Shown: positions 1 through 13,494, numbered from the stretch's first letter. The stretch is DNA of 64,000 nucleotides from Citrobacter koseri (GCA_900446925.1 UAVY01000009.1:1-64000); one strand, 5' to 3'. The notes: a model not told the origin generated them from the letters alone. Program-made: numbers and translations.

Positions 1-832
1 CAGGCGGTGCTCCAGGCGAAAACGTTTCTCGCTCCAGCGGGCGATTGGATAGAGCAGCGTCAGCGAGAGGCAGGCTTCGATCGCATACATCCACTTGACG
101 GCGGACGGTGATCCCGCGATGTCATTGACCATGATGGGCAGCATCAGCATCACCTGTACGGCCAGCATGTAGTATCCGCCAGGGTCAGTACGTAAGTCAC
201 GAACCGTTTGTCCGCCATGACGCGCCCCATGCCCTCGCGTACCGGGATTTTCACCGTTGACAGCTTCCACGCCGGAAGCAGCCAGGCGTTAAACGCGGCG
301 CACAAAAACGAACAGTACCGCCCCCGTCGCGCATACCAGACGAAAATCGTACTGCAACAACCAGCTACCCAATAGCGCGCCAGTCACGGCGCCCGCGCTG
401 TCCTGCATCATCAACAGCGAAAAGAAACGACCGCGTTGTTCAGGGCGAATCAGCTTGACGACCAGCGCAGAGCGCGGCGGATCGAAAAGGGTGCCGCCAA
501 GCCCGGAAAGAAAGCAGGAAAACCAGAGCAGCCAGGGCTCATGGGGCGATCCCCATCGTCGCGAATCCGGCTGCGCGCATAAGCATCCCGGTAACAATCA
601 TTGGCTTCGCGCCAAAACGGTCGGCAATCGCGCCGCCAAAAATGCCCAGCCCTTGCTGGATGAACTGGCGCAGTCCGAGCGCAATGCCGACCATCAATGC
701 CGCCCAGCCCATCTGGTCGACAAAGCGAATGGAGATCAGTGGAAACACCACGAAAAAGCCTAATACGACCAGCATATTATCGATGAGCAGGAAATATTTA
801 CCCAGGTTCCTGGCCTGCGAGACACGCGACAT
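1..832 (-). CDS. mdtH: MdtH, MFS multidrug efflux transporter (3' part outside the window)
   Basis: Inner-membrane drug/proton antiporter of the major facilitator superfamily. The start at 832 gives [19 protein letters not shown], the usual N-terminus; about 277 of roughly 400 residues lie in the window. The MFS loop motif appears as [12 protein letters not shown]. Three single-base changes break the frame: an extra G in the run 543-546 (after MGIA), an extra A in 304-308 (after AVLFV), and a missing base near 178 (in LTLAGYY). Correcting them gives one continuous MdtH-like frame. It is divergent from rimJ. Family assignment is firm; the breaks look like sequence errors. Confidence 0.93.
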
Positions 833-1117
833 TTCCCCTCCCGGGAAAGACACTCGTCATCCTTCACGTCGCAGGCGCGTCGGCGGCGTTCGCGCTCCCC
901 GGCCACGTATTTCTGTGCGCTTTCAGGGAGTGACTCGCTTGCCGCCGTCCTGCAACTCGAATTCTGTTGAGTTTAAAAGGTGAGCACCTTCTATTCTGCG
1001 GTGTCGGCGCGTTTTTTCCCACCTTTGCCGGGACAATATTTTTTTATCAAAAGTCCATCTTGATAGAGAGTTTTCATCAAAATGTGTGAATAAGCCAAAA
1101 AATGACGATTTGCACTT

Positions 1118-1146
1118 TTCACAGAGCGTACAGGCGCAGGTATAGT
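1118..1146 (+). promoter_or_regulatory. Candidate sigma70 promoter of rimJ; rest of the 833-1192 gap
   Basis: TTCACA (1118-1123) and TATAGT (1141-1146) are 17 bases apart and lie about 47 bases before the rimJ start. GGAAGGAG just before the ATG is a strong ribosome binding site. The rest of the 360-base mdtH/rimJ gap is AT-rich near 1030-1100 and shows no other feature I can name; it should also hold the mdtH promoter. Confidence 0.4.
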
Positions 1147-1192
1147 AACGTTATCAGGGTGTGAAGACGTTACGGGAAGGAGTAGGTATAGA

Positions 1193-1777
1193 ATGTTTGG
1201 CTATCGCAGTAACGTGCCAAAAGTACGCTTAACAACCGACCGTCTGGTTGTGCGTTTAGTACATGAGCGTGATGCCTGGCGTCTGGCCGATTATTACGCG
1301 GAAAATCGTCATTTTTTAAAACCCTGGGAACCCGTTCGTGATGAAAGCCACTGCTATCCTTCGGGCTGGCAGGCGCGTCTGAGCATGATCGCCGAATTTC
1401 ATAAACAGGGCTCAGCGTTCTATTTCGCGCTGCTCGACCCGGAAGAGAAAGAGATCATCGGCGTGGCCAATTTTTCTAACGTGGTGCGTGGCTCATTCCA
1501 CGCCTGTTATCTGGGATACTCCATCGCACAAAAGTGGCAGGGGCAGGGGCTGATGTATGAGGCCTTAACCTCGGCGATTCGCTATATGCAGCGTACGCAA
1601 CATATTCACCGTATTATGGCGAACTATATGCCGCATAATAAGCGCAGCGGCGACTTGCTGGCGCGACTCGGCTTTGAAAAAGAAGGGTATGCGAAAGATT
1701 ACCTGTTGATTGACGGACAGTGGCGCGATCATGTGCTGACGGCGTTGACGACGACTGAATGGACCCCCGGTCGCTAA
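1193..1777 (+). CDS. rimJ: RimJ, ribosomal protein S5 N-alpha-acetyltransferase
   Basis: A cytoplasmic GNAT-family enzyme that acetylates the N-terminal alanine of ribosomal protein S5 using acetyl-CoA. The 194-residue frame is intact and has the usual family length. The acetyl-CoA pyrophosphate loop is visible as QKWQGQGL (about residues 113-120), followed by [17 protein letters not shown], the typical C-terminal GNAT helix and strand. A ribosome binding site GGAAGGAG precedes the ATG. yceH begins 10 bases after the stop, so the two are probably cotranscribed. Confidence 0.97.
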   Translation: MFGYRSNVPKVRLTTDRLVVRLVHERDAWRLADYYAENRHFLKPWEPVRDESHCYPSGWQARLSMIAEFHKQGSAFYFALLDPEEKEIIGVANFSNVVRGSFHACYLGYSIAQKWQGQGLMYEALTSAIRYMQRTQHIHRIMANYMPHNKRSGDLLARLGFEKEGYAKDYLLIDGQWRDHVLTALTTTEWTPGR

Positions 1778-1787
1778 GGAGAGGACG

Positions 1788-2435
1788 ATGAAATACGAAC
1801 TAACCGCCACTGAAGCGCGAGTGATTGGCTGCCTGCTGGAAAAACAGGTGACAACGCCGGAGCAGTACCCGCTCTCGGTTAACGGCGTGGTTACCGCCTG
1901 CAATCAAAAAACCAACCGTGAACCGGTAATGAACTTATCGGAACATGAGGTGCAGGAACAGCTTGATAACCTGGTGAAACGCCATTTTCTGCGGACGGTG
2001 AGCGGTTTCGGCAATCGCGTCACCAAATATGAACAGCGCTTCTGCAACTCCGAGTTTGGCAATCTTAAACTGAGTCCGGCGGAGGTGGCGCTGATTGCCA
2101 CGCTGCTGCTGCGTGGCGCCCAGACGCCAGGTGAACTGCGCAGCCGTGCATCCCGCATGTATGAATTCAGCGATATGGCGGAAGTGGAAACGACGCTGGA
2201 ACAGCTTGCCACCCGTGACGACGGCCCTTACGTAGTGCGCCTGGCGCGCGAACCGGGTAAGCGTGAAAGCCGGTATATGCACCTGTTTTGCGGCGAAGTC
2301 GATGAACCGGTGAGTTCAGATGACGCGCCGCAGGCGGCGTCGGGCGATCTGCATGCGCGCGTTGAGGCGCTGGAAGGCGAAGTCGCGGAACTGAAACAGC
2401 GCCTTGATTCGCTCCTGGCGCACCTGGGAGACTAA
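1788..2435 (+). CDS. yceH: YceH, DUF480 winged-helix protein
   Basis: A 215-residue intact protein of the conserved UPF0502/DUF480 family, which has two winged-helix-like domains; its biochemical role is not known. The N-terminal signature is visible as [20 protein letters not shown], and the second domain starts near [20 protein letters not shown]. The last 28 residues form a heptad-rich, probably coiled-coil segment ([18 protein letters not shown]). AGGAGAGG precedes the start. The stop is one base before the mviM GTG start, so translation is probably coupled. Confidence 0.95.
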   Translation: MKYELTATEARVIGCLLEKQVTTPEQYPLSVNGVVTACNQKTNREPVMNLSEHEVQEQLDNLVKRHFLRTVSGFGNRVTKYEQRFCNSEFGNLKLSPAEVALIATLLLRGAQTPGELRSRASRMYEFSDMAEVETTLEQLATRDDGPYVVRLAREPGKRESRYMHLFCGEVDEPVSSDDAPQAASGDLHARVEALEGEVAELKQRLDSLLAHLGD

Positions 2436-2436
2436 C

Positions 2437-3360
2437 GTGAAAAAATTACGTATCGGTGTTGTTGGGTTAGGGGGATCGCCCAAAAAGCCTGGTTGCCCGT
2501 ACTGGGCGCATCCGGCGACTGGACGCTACAGGGGGCCTGGTCTCCTTCGCGGGATAAGGCGCTGCGCATTTGTGAAAGCTGGCGGATGCCGTACGTTGAG
2601 TCGTTGCCAGCGCTGGCGTCAACCTGCGACGCCATTTTCGTCCACTCCAGCACGGCGACGCATTATGAGGTGGTGAGCGAACTGCTCAATGCCGGGGTTC
2701 ATGTCTGCGTCGATAAACCGCTGGCGGAAAACCTGCGCGATGCGGAACGGCTGGTGGCGTTGGCCGCACGCAAAAATTTGACGCTAATGGTGGGGTTTAA
2801 CCGACGCTTCGCTCCGCTCTACCGTGATCTGAAAGCGCAACTGGGCGCTGGCCGCTTCTGTCCGTATGGATAAACACCGGACGGACAGCGTCGGGCCGCA
2901 TGATTTGCGTTTCACGCTGCTGGATGACTACCTGCACGTTGTGGACACCGCGCTGTGGCTGACGGACGGCAAGGCGCAACTGAACGGCGGCACGTTGCAG
3001 ACCAACGATCTTGGCGAGATGCTGTATGCCGAACACCATTTTTCGACGGATCAGTTGCAAATCACCACCAGTATGCACCGTCGCGCCGGGAGTCAGCGTG
3101 AATGTGTGCAGGCGGTGACGGACGGTGGCCTGTTTGACGTGACGGACATGCGCGAATGGCGCGAGGAACGCGGTCAGGGTGTGGTGCATAAACCCATTCC
3201 GGGCTGGCAGACAACCCAGGAACAACGTGGATTTGCCGGATGCGCCCGTCATTTTATTGAATGCGTGCAAAATCAGACGGTTCCTGAAACGGCGGGCGAA
3301 CAGGCGATTCTGGCGCAACGTGTCGTAGAGAAACTCTGGCGCGAGGCAATGAGCGAATAA
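2437..3360 (+). CDS. mviM: MviM, Gfo/Idh/MocA-family NAD(P)-dependent oxidoreductase
   Basis: A predicted cytoplasmic dehydrogenase whose substrate is unknown. GTG start at 2437. The Rossmann nucleotide loop reads VVGLGGIAQKAWL once one G is restored in the run 2470-2474 (five seen, six needed). The family's lysine motif is present as CVDKPLAENLRDAERLV. A second break, an extra G at 2850/2851, precedes SVRMDKHRTDSVGPHDL. Corrected length is 307 residues, equal to E. coli MviM. The historical name comes from neighbouring murJ (mviN); no virulence role is implied. Confidence 0.93.
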
Positions 3361-3470
3361 CGCCCTGTAACATCTGGCTGTAGTAATTCATCATAATCCA
3401 GGTACTATATGCCAACTCAAAATAACACCTCTTTCTGACAGAGAATGATGGCAAACCGTGGATCGTTCTG

Positions 3471-5139
<1,669 letters not shown>

Positions 5140-5142
5140 AGC

Positions 5143-5598
5143 CTCTATCCGGCAAATCGCCCGGTGGCGCTGTCGCTTACCGGGCCTACAGGGTTGTTCT
5201 GTGATTGTGTCGGCTGGATTACGGCAATTGCCCGGTGGCGCTGTCGCTTACCGGGCCTACGAGTTGTTCTGTGATTGTGTCGGCTGGATTACGGCAATTG
5301 CCCGGTGGCGCTGTCGCTTACCGGGCCTACAGGATTGTTCTGTGATTGTGTCGGCCGGATTACGGAAATCGCCCGGTGGCGCTGCCGCTTACCGGGCCTA
5401 CAGGGTTGTTCTGTGATTGTGTCGGCTGGATTACGGCCAATCGCCCGGTGGTGCTGCCGCTTACCGGGCCTACAGGGTTGTTCTGTGATTGTGTCGGCCG
5501 GATTACGGCCAATTGCCCGGTGGCGCTGTCGCTTACCGGGCCTACAAGTTGTTCTGTAATCGTGGTAGGCCGGATAAGGCGTAGCCGCCATCCGGCAA
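5143..5598 (+). repeat. Six-unit 70-72 bp tandem REP/BIME array
   Basis: Six near-identical units begin at 5159, 5230, 5300, 5371, 5443 and 5515 (spacings 71, 70, 71, 72, 72). Each has a full palindromic REP (GCCCGGTGGCGCTG... CTTACCGGGCCTAC), a short spacer (GGTTGTTCTGTGATTGTG) and a degenerate partner (TCGGCTGGATTACGGCAAT). A complete inverted REP, GTAGGCCGGATAAGG...CCATCCGGCA (about 5564-5598), closes the array. It fills the gap between the convergent 3' ends of murJ and flgN. Apparent reading frames across it are repeat translations, not genes. Confidence 0.93.
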
Positions 5599-6021
5599 TC
5601 AGATAGAGATTTTTTTCCCGCCACGGTGGGGAGAGGCGGTTTGACCGTTCGCGCCATACAGCGTCGGTTCCTGATGCGGTTTCAGCATGTCGAGCGCCTG
5701 ATGATTCCGTTCAATCTGCCCTTCCAGCAGCCAACCATTATGTTGGTTGAGATCGCGTAAATGCTGCGTTTTTTCCGTAATCGCCTGCCAGCGTCTGGCG
5801 ACATCATCATTAACGTTACGCTGCGCATCTTGTTCAAGACGGCGCTGCTGCTCCAGATAATCCAGCGTCGCCAGTAAAGAGCTTTTTTCTTCTGTAATAC
5901 GCTGTAACTGGCTACCGTTAATGTGACCTACGGAGAGCTGCTGCTGCTCGGCATCCATCACCTTTTTCAGGTCATTGAGGACAGCCGTCATATGATCCAG
6001 AATTTCTGACAGACGAGTCAT
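5599..6021 (-). CDS. flgN: FlgN, export chaperone for FlgK and FlgL
   Basis: A small cytoplasmic flagellar type III export chaperone that binds the hook-filament junction proteins FlgK and FlgL. The frame is intact at 140 residues, the usual length. It begins MTRLSEILDHMTAVLNDLKK and is almost wholly helical, with many Gln/Glu/Lys residues and no membrane segment. Its start lies just after the flgM stop (4 bases apart), so the two form one unit. The C-terminus runs into the REP array. Confidence 0.96.
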   Translation of the reverse strand: MTRLSEILDHMTAVLNDLKKVMDAEQQQLSVGHINGSQLQRITEEKSSLLATLDYLEQQRRLEQDAQRNVNDDVARRWQAITEKTQHLRDLNQHNGWLLEGQIERNHQALDMLKPHQEPTLYGANGQTASPHRGGKKISI

Positions 6022-6025
6022 ACGC

Positions 6026-6319
6026 TTATTTACTCTGTAAGTAGCTCTGCGCCTCGCGGATCAGCGAGTCTGCAATTTTACCGGTGTCCATCTTCAACTC
6101 ACCGTTACGAATCGCCGTTTTCAGGGCTTCCACGCGCTCCATATTGATGTCGCTGGTGCCGGGTTGCATCAGTTTCGCCTGAGCATCGCTTAACTTCACA
6201 CTGGTACTGGTCGTGGTTGACGCTTTTTCCTGACGCGCTTTTTGTACCGGCGCATCGCTGGTTTCGCGCGGTTGGACAGTGCTAACGGGCTTCAAAGGTG
6301 AGGTACGGTCAATGCTCAT
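6026..6319 (-). CDS. flgM: FlgM, anti-sigma28 factor
   Basis: Binds FliA (sigma28) and holds back late flagellar genes until the hook is complete, when FlgM is exported through the flagellum. Intact, 97 residues. The disordered N-terminal half ([16 protein letters not shown]) and the helical sigma-binding half ([20 protein letters not shown], then [16 protein letters not shown]) are clearly seen; the C-terminus resembles Salmonella more than E. coli. A near-consensus sigma28 promoter lies upstream, so FlgM is both target and regulator of FliA. Confidence 0.97.
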   Translation of the reverse strand: MSIDRTSPLKPVSTVQPRETSDAPVQKARQEKASTTTSTSVKLSDAQAKLMQPGTSDINMERVEALKTAIRNGELKMDTGKIADSLIREAQSYLQSK

Positions 6320-6379
6320 TTATTTATCCTCATCGAGGGGTTACGCTGTAGCAGCCAGCTATCATCATTGGTTGATTAT

Positions 6380-6406
6380 TTATCGGCAGCCACTACAAAA
6401 TCTTTA
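6380..6406 (-). promoter_or_regulatory. Sigma28 (FliA) class 3 promoter of flgMN
   Basis: On the minus strand TAAAGATT is followed after 11 bases by GCCGATAA. The sigma28 consensus is TAAAGTTT-N11-GCCGATAA, so the -10 box is perfect, the spacing exact, and the -35 box differs at one base. It lies about 60 bases upstream of flgM and just after the flgA stop, giving late, FliA-dependent flgMN expression in addition to readthrough from flgA. Confidence 0.88.
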
Positions 6407-6411
6407 ACTCA

Positions 6412-7071
6412 TTATAGATTAATAAGAATATTCCCATCAGGATCGACGGTTCCACTCACGACCTGGCCTGACAACATGCGTACGCGCGCGTTTTGCGCGA
6501 CGGCGGCATTGTTCAATGCCTGGCCTTCCGCATTGACGCTAAATCCGTCGCCGCTCGCCACCACCAGAACGCGCTGACCAGCTTTTATCCGCCATGCCTG
6601 GCGCAACATACTGAGCTGTATTGGCTGCCCGGGAACGAGGTCGCGCAAGCTGACGGCGTCCTGAATCTGGTTGATGTCCAGGACGGTTCGCGGGGGAAGC
6701 TGATCCAGCCGTCCGCGTTTTAGCGTGATGTTAGCCGGGCCAAGCGCACCGCCACGGGCGACGGGGGCCGCGGCAACAACGTAATTCCCCGTTGCCTGTA
6801 CATTTACCTGTAGGTAGCGCTTTTCGTTCGCGCAGCGCGCCAGTACGTTCACATGCCCCCATAACTTCGCGCTTCCGGTTACGCTCAGCGCGGGCTGTTC
6901 GCAATTCGGCAACAGATTGGGCGACGTGCGGATCGTGACGACGACGTCATCGCTGAACCCTGCCAGACGCTGAGAAAACCAGTCCGTTAACTGGGCATTC
7001 AGATCCTGAGCCATCGTCAGGGGGCTGAACAGCAGCGCCAGCAGCGCTATTCCACGTTTTAACGTTTGCAT
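6412..7071 (-). CDS. flgA: FlgA, periplasmic chaperone for P-ring assembly
   Basis: Needed in the periplasm for polymerisation of FlgI into the flagellar P ring. Intact. I chose ATG 7071 (219 residues) because GGCGGGAAG lies at good distance; GTG 7077 would add two residues. A cleavable signal peptide is evident (MQTLKRGIALLALLFSPLTMAQ). The C-terminal half is the SAF-type domain (RGGALGPANITLKRGRLDQL, ILINL end). It is divergent from flgB and upstream of flgM-flgN. Confidence 0.95.
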   Translation of the reverse strand: MQTLKRGIALLALLFSPLTMAQDLNAQLTDWFSQRLAGFSDDVVVTIRTSPNLLPNCEQPALSVTGSAKLWGHVNVLARCANEKRYLQVNVQATGNYVVAAAPVARGGALGPANITLKRGRLDQLPPRTVLDINQIQDAVSLRDLVPGQPIQLSMLRQAWRIKAGQRVLVVASGDGFSVNAEGQALNNAAVAQNARVRMLSGQVVSGTVDPDGNILINL

Positions 7072-7229
7072 CGTCACTTCCCGCCAGTTTTAAGCAATGA
7101 CAGGATTCTACCTGCGTACCACAAGCATCAACGCAACAAATAGCGACGCATTTTGCGTTTATTCCGGCGATAACGCGCGCGTGATGGGATTTAAGCTGTC
7201 GGCTGAATTTTGTCATTTGCGGAGGAGAT
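7072..7229. promoter_or_regulatory. flgA/flgB divergent control region
   Basis: This 158-base gap lies between the divergent flgA and flgB starts. In Salmonella and E. coli the FlhDC-dependent class 2 promoters for both operons lie here. I could not assign FlhDC half-sites with confidence. GGAGGAG just upstream of 7230 is the flgB ribosome binding site. Confidence 0.45.
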
Positions 7230-7646
7230 ATGCTCGATAAGCTCGATGCCGCCTTACGTTTTCAACAGGAAGCGCTGAATCTGCGCGCTCAACGCCAGGA
7301 GGTGTTGGCCGCCAATATCGCTAACGCCGACACCCCTGGGTATCAGGCGCGTGATATGGATTTCGCCAGCGAACTCAAAAAAGTCATGGTGCGTGGCCGG
7401 GAAGAAACCGGTGGGATCGCGTTGAAGCTCACCTCTGCACAACACATTCCGGCCCAGACCGTCGCGTCTCCTTCGGTGGATCTGCTCTACCGTATTCCTG
7501 ACCAGCCGTCCCTTGATGGCAATACCGTCGATATGGACCGCGAGCGTACGCAGTTTGCGGATAACAGTCTGAAATACCAGACGGGCCTCACCGTGTTGGG
7601 TGGACAAATCAAAGGCATGATGAATGTGCTACAGGGAGGAAACTAA
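7230..7646 (+). CDS. flgB: FlgB, proximal rod protein
   Basis: One of the proximal rod subunits of the flagellar basal body, exported by the flagellar type III system. Intact, 138 residues, the usual length. The rod/hook-family N-terminal signature is visible as [18 protein letters not shown] (about residues 27-44), and the C-terminal helix ends [11 protein letters not shown]. It opens the flgBCDEFGHIJ operon; flgC starts three bases after its stop. Confidence 0.97.
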   Translation: MLDKLDAALRFQQEALNLRAQRQEVLAANIANADTPGYQARDMDFASELKKVMVRGREETGGIALKLTSAQHIPAQTVASPSVDLLYRIPDQPSLDGNTVDMDRERTQFADNSLKYQTGLTVLGGQIKGMMNVLQGGN

Positions 7647-7649
7647 TTC

Positions 7650-8054
7650 GTGGCGCTGTTAAACATTTTTGATATTGCCGGGTCGGCGCTCACCGCGCAG
7701 TCCAAACGTCTTAACGTGGCGGCCAGTAACCTGGCGAACGCCGATAGCGTCACCGGGCCGGACGGTCAACCGTATCGCGCTAAACAGGTGGTCTTTCAGG
7801 TAGACGCGGCGCCAGGGGCGGCAACCGGTGGGGTAAAAGTGGCGGACGTCATTGAAAGTCAGGCGCCGGACAAACTGGTGTATGAGCCTGGCAACCCGCT
7901 GGCGGACGCCAACGGGTACGTAAAAATGCCTAATGTGGACGTGGTCGGTGAAATGGTCAACACCATGTCAGCCTCGCGCAGCTATCAGGCAAACGTCGAA
8001 GTTCTTAATACCGTGAAAAGCATGATGCTTAAAACGCTGACATTAGGCCAGTAA
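7650..8054 (+). CDS. flgC: FlgC, proximal rod protein
   Basis: Rod subunit of the flagellar basal body. The start is GTG at 7650, three bases after the flgB stop, with ACAGGGAGG upstream within the end of flgB. Intact, 134 residues. It has both conserved termini of the axial family: N-terminal [16 protein letters not shown] and C-terminal [20 protein letters not shown], which form the coiled-coil D0 domain of axial proteins. Confidence 0.97.
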   Translation: MALLNIFDIAGSALTAQSKRLNVAASNLANADSVTGPDGQPYRAKQVVFQVDAAPGAATGGVKVADVIESQAPDKLVYEPGNPLADANGYVKMPNVDVVGEMVNTMSASRSYQANVEVLNTVKSMMLKTLTLGQ

Positions 8055-8065
8055 AGGAGGCGCGT

Positions 8066-8764
8066 ATGTCTATTGCCGTAAATATGAATGACTCGACCAA
8101 CTCGGGAGTCGCATCCACCAGCAGTGGCAGTTCGCTGACGGGAAGCAGCGCGAGTGATTTGCAAAGCAGCTTCCTGACATTGCTGGTCGCGCAGTTGAAG
8201 AATCAGGACCCGACCAATCCACTGCAAAATAACGAGCTGACCACGCAACTGGCGCAGATCAGCACCGTTAGCGGAATTGAAAAACTGAACACCACGCTGG
8301 GCGCGATTTCCGGGCAGATCGACAACAGCCAGTCGCTACAGGCCAGCACCCTGATTGGTCATGGCGTCATGATCCCCGGCACCACTATTCTGGCCGGTAC
8401 GGGCACCGAAGAGGGCGCGACCATCACCACGACGCCGTTTGGCGTGGAGTTGCAGCAGGCAGCGGATAAAGTCACCGCCACCATTACCGACAAAGACGGC
8501 AAGGTGGTGCGTACGATCAATATCGGCGAGCTGAAGGCTGGCGTTCATACCTTTACCTGGGACGGTACGTTGGAGGATGGCACAAGCGCGCCAAACGGTT
8601 CCTATAACGTCGCGATCGCCGCCAGCAACGGCAGTACGCAGCTTGTGGCGCAACCGCTTCAGTTTGCGCTGGTTCAGGGGGTTATCCGCAACAGTAGCGG
8701 TAATACCCTGGATTTAGGGACCTACGGAACCACCACACTCGACGAAGTACGGCAGATCATTTAA
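8066..8764 (+). CDS. flgD: FlgD, hook-capping scaffold protein
   Basis: Forms the temporary cap under which FlgE subunits assemble into the hook, and is later replaced by FlgK. Intact, 232 residues, as in Salmonella. The conserved N-terminal export and cap region is visible as FLTLLVAQLKNQDPTNPLQN, followed by a FlgD Ig-like/tudor region (VHTFTWDGTLEDGTSAPNGS). GGAGG precedes the ATG. It lies between flgC and flgE, as in all related species. Confidence 0.97.
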   Translation: MSIAVNMNDSTNSGVASTSSGSSLTGSSASDLQSSFLTLLVAQLKNQDPTNPLQNNELTTQLAQISTVSGIEKLNTTLGAISGQIDNSQSLQASTLIGHGVMIPGTTILAGTGTEEGATITTTPFGVELQQAADKVTATITDKDGKVVRTINIGELKAGVHTFTWDGTLEDGTSAPNGSYNVAIAASNGSTQLVAQPLQFALVQGVIRNSSGNTLDLGTYGTTTLDEVRQII

Positions 8765-8790
8765 GCCTTTACACTTATCAGGAGTAAGTC

Positions 8791-10060
8791 ATGGCCTTTT
8801 CTCAAGCGGTCAGCGGTCTGAACGCAGCAGCGACCAACCTCGATGTTATTGGTAATAACATCGCCAACTCCGCCACCTACGGGTTTAAATCCGGTACGGC
8901 GTCTTTTGCTGATATGTTCGCGGGCTCCAAAGTGGGCCTGGGCGTTAAAGTCGCCGGGATTACCCAGGACTTTACCGACGGCACTACCACCAACACCGGG
9001 CGTGGCCTGGATGTTGCGATTAGCCAGAACGGTTTCTTCCGTCTGGTAGACAGCAACGGCTCCGTTTTCTACAGCCGTAACGGTCAGTTCAAACTGGATG
9101 AGAACCGCAATCTGGTTAACATGCAGGGGCTGCAACTGACCGGCTATCCGGCAACCGGAACGCCGCCGACGATCCAGCAGGGTGCCAACCCAGGCCCGAT
9201 CACCATCCCGAACACCCTGATGGCCGCACAGGCGACCACCACGGCGTCTATGCAGATCAACCTTAACTCAACGGATGAACTGCCGTCTAAGTCACCGTTT
9301 GATCCGAGCGATGCGGATTCCTACAACAAAAAGGGCACCATAACGGTCTTTGATAGCCAGGGTAATGCCCATGACATGAACGTTTATTATGTCAAAACTG
9401 CTGCCAATAAATGGGATGTATACACCCAAGACTCCAGCGTTGCAGGAGCAGCGGTTACGAAAGCGGCGGTAATGAATTTTAGCAGCAACGGTACGCTGAC
9501 TTCCGTTAATGACTATATTGATGATCCGAGTAATCCAGGCACGTTAACTGAAGGCCCTGCGAACGCACAGCCACAAATTAACATCACTACGGGAGCGATT
9601 AACGGCGCGGTACCGGCTACTTTCTCCCTGAGCTTCCTGAATTCCATGCAGCAGAACACCGGTGCGAACAACATCGTCGCGACCAACCAGAACGGCTATA
9701 AGCCGGGCGATCTGGTGAGCTATCAGATCAACGATGATGGCACCGTAGTGGGTAACTATTCCAACGAACAAACACAGGTTCTGGGGCAGATCGTGCTGGC
9801 TAACTTCGCCAACAATGAAGGTCTGGCTTCTCCAGGGCGATAACGTCTGGGCGGCGACGCAGGCTTCAGGCGTTGCGCTGCTTGGTACGGCGGGTACGGG
9901 TAACTTCGGTAAGTTGACCAATGGCGCGCTGGAATCCTCAAACGTGGATTTGAGTAAAGAGCTGGTGAATATGATCGTCGCGCAGCGTAACTATCAGTCA
10001 AACGCGCAGACCATCAAAACCCAGGATCAGATCCTCAACACCCTGGTTAACCTGCGCTAA
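8791..10060 (+). CDS. flgE: FlgE, flagellar hook protein
   Basis: Builds the flexible hook between rod and filament. The N-terminal D0 domain (LNAAATNLDVIGNNIANSAT) and C-terminal D0 (LVNMIVAQRNYQSNAQTIKT) are complete. An extra C at 9832/9833 breaks the frame in GLASQGDNVW; corrected length is 422 residues. That is about 19 longer than the roughly 403 of Salmonella FlgE, and the extra length falls in the surface-exposed middle domain (about 9430-9600), which also matches known homologues least. Confidence 0.95.
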
Positions 10061-10080
10061 GCGCCTGACGGGATGGCTTA

Positions 10081-11631
<1,551 letters not shown>

Positions 11632-11685
11632 GTGTCGTCCGGTGAGGGAAACCTCACCGGCACACTGATTTTGAAGATGAAGGCA

Positions 11686-12384
11686 ATGCAAAAATACGCT
11701 GCGCACCATTACCCGATTATGGCCCTGCTGGTGGTTTCACTGACAGGATGTGCCTGGATACCTTCCACACCGCTCGTGCAGGGCGCGACCACTGCACAGC
11801 CCATACCGGGCCCGACTCCGGTGGCGAATGGTTCCATTTTTCAGTCTGCGCAGCCGATCAACTATGGCTATCAGCCGCTGTTTGAAGACCGACGTCCACG
11901 CAATATCGGCGATACGCTGACGATTGTATTGCAGGAAAACGTCAGCGCCAGTAAGAGCTCCTCCGCCAATGCCAGCCGTGACGGTAAAACCAACTTCGGC
12001 TTTGATACGGTTCCTCGTTATTTGCAGGGATTGTTCGGCAACGCGCGTGCAGATATGGAAGCCTCTGGCGGGAACTCCTTCAATGGTAAAGGCGGCGCGA
12101 ACGCCAGCAATACCTTTAGCGGCACGCTGACCGTGACCGTCGATCAGGTACTGGCAAATGGCAATTTACACGTCGTGGGTGAAAAACAGATCGCCATTAA
12201 TCAGGGCACTGAGTTCATCCGCTTCTCCGGGGTCGTGAACCCACGCACCATCAGCGGCAGCAACTCCGTTCCGTCAACACAGGTTGCGGATGCGCGCATT
12301 GAATATGTCGGCAACGGCTATATCAACGAGGCGCAAAATATGGGTTGGCTGCAACGTTTCTTCCTTAACTTGTCGCCGATGTAA
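11686..12384 (+). CDS. flgH: FlgH, L-ring lipoprotein
   Basis: Forms the outer-membrane L ring around the flagellar rod. I chose the ATG at 11686 ([20 protein letters not shown]), giving 232 residues as in Salmonella; the frame is open upstream to 11632 but that part is the flgG-flgH gap. The lipobox LTGC places the acylated cysteine near residue 21. The body contains [20 protein letters not shown], a strong FlgH signature. Intact. Confidence 0.96.
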   Translation: MQKYAAHHYPIMALLVVSLTGCAWIPSTPLVQGATTAQPIPGPTPVANGSIFQSAQPINYGYQPLFEDRRPRNIGDTLTIVLQENVSASKSSSANASRDGKTNFGFDTVPRYLQGLFGNARADMEASGGNSFNGKGGANASNTFSGTLTVTVDQVLANGNLHVVGEKQIAINQGTEFIRFSGVVNPRTISGSNSVPSTQVADARIEYVGNGYINEAQNMGWLQRFFLNLSPM

Positions 12385-12396
12385 GCGAGGTCTCCA

Positions 12397-13494
12397 GTGT
12401 TTAAATCTCTTGTTGGAATTGTACTGATACTGGCAACCACCCTGGCGCATGCCGATCGTATTCGGGATCTGACCAGCGTGCAGGGGGTGCGGGAAAACTC
12501 GCTGATTGGTTACGGGCTGGTGGTCGGCCTGGACGGGACGGGCGACCAGACGACCCAGACGCCCTTTACCACCCAGACGCTGAATAACATGCTGTCTCAG
12601 TTGGGGATCACCGTCCCGACGGGCACCAATATGCAGTTGAAAAACGTTGCGGCGGTAATGGTCACGGCGCAATTTCCGGCATTCGGTCGCCAGGGGCAAA
12701 CGATCGACGTGGTGGTGTCCTCAATGGGGAACGCGAAAAGTCTGCGCGGCGGTACATTGCTGATGACGCCGCTGAAAGGAGTCGATAGCCAGGTGTATGC
12801 CCTGGCGCAGGGAAATATTTTAGTCGGCGGCGCAGGGGCGTCTGCGGGCGGCAGCAGCGTGCAGGTTAACCAGCTCAATGGCGGGCGTATCACCAATGGC
12901 GCAATTATTGAACGCGAGCTGCCCAGCCAGTTTGGCGGCGGAAATACCCTCAATCTGCAACTGAACAATGAAGACTTCGCAATGGCGCAGCAGATCACTG
13001 ACACCATCAACCGCGCCCGTGGCTATGGCAGTGCGACCGCGCTGGATGCGCGCACGATTCAGGTTCGCGTACCCAGCGGCAACAGCTCGCAGGTCCGTTT
13101 CCTGGCGGATATCCAGAATCTGGAGGTGAACGTCACACCACAGGACGCGAAGGTGGTGATTAACTCCCGTACCGGTTCCGTGGTGATGAACCGTGAAGTG
13201 ACGCTGGACAGCTGTGCCGTCGCGCAGGGCAATTTGTCCGTAACGGTGAATCGCCAGGCGAACGTCAGCCAGCCGGACACGCCGTTTGGCGGGGGGCAGA
13301 CGGTCGTCACGCCACAAACGCAGATTGATTTACGTCAGAGCGGCGGTTCGCTGCAAAGCGTCCGTTCCAGCGCCAACCTGAACAACGTCGTCCGCGCGCT
13401 GAATGCGCTGGGCGCCACGCCGATGGATCTGATGTCCATCCTGCAATCCATGCAGAGCGCGGGTTGTCTGCGCGCCAAACTGGAAATTATCTGA
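12397..13494 (+). CDS. flgI: FlgI, P-ring protein
   Basis: Forms the periplasmic P ring of the basal body, with FlgA as chaperone. GTG start; 365 residues, the usual length, and intact. A signal peptide [19 protein letters not shown] is followed by the family start [20 protein letters not shown]. The C-terminus [20 protein letters not shown] is typical. Its TGA overlaps the flgJ ATG by one base, so flgJ translation is probably coupled. Confidence 0.97.
   Translation: MFKSLVGIVLILATTLAHADRIRDLTSVQGVRENSLIGYGLVVGLDGTGDQTTQTPFTTQTLNNMLSQLGITVPTGTNMQLKNVAAVMVTAQFPAFGRQGQTIDVVVSSMGNAKSLRGGTLLMTPLKGVDSQVYALAQGNILVGGAGASAGGSSVQVNQLNGGRITNGAIIERELPSQFGGGNTLNLQLNNEDFAMAQQITDTINRARGYGSATALDARTIQVRVPSGNSSQVRFLADIQNLEVNVTPQDAKVVINSRTGSVVMNREVTLDSCAVAQGNLSVTVNRQANVSQPDTPFGGGQTVVTPQTQIDLRQSGGSLQSVRSSANLNNVVRALNALGATPMDLMSILQSMQSAGCLRAKLEII

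Noticed and set aside
5201..5606. Overlapping open frames encoding repeated CRLDYG/LPGLQ-like peptides
   Set aside because: They are translations of the REP tandem array, with no ribosome binding site or homology.
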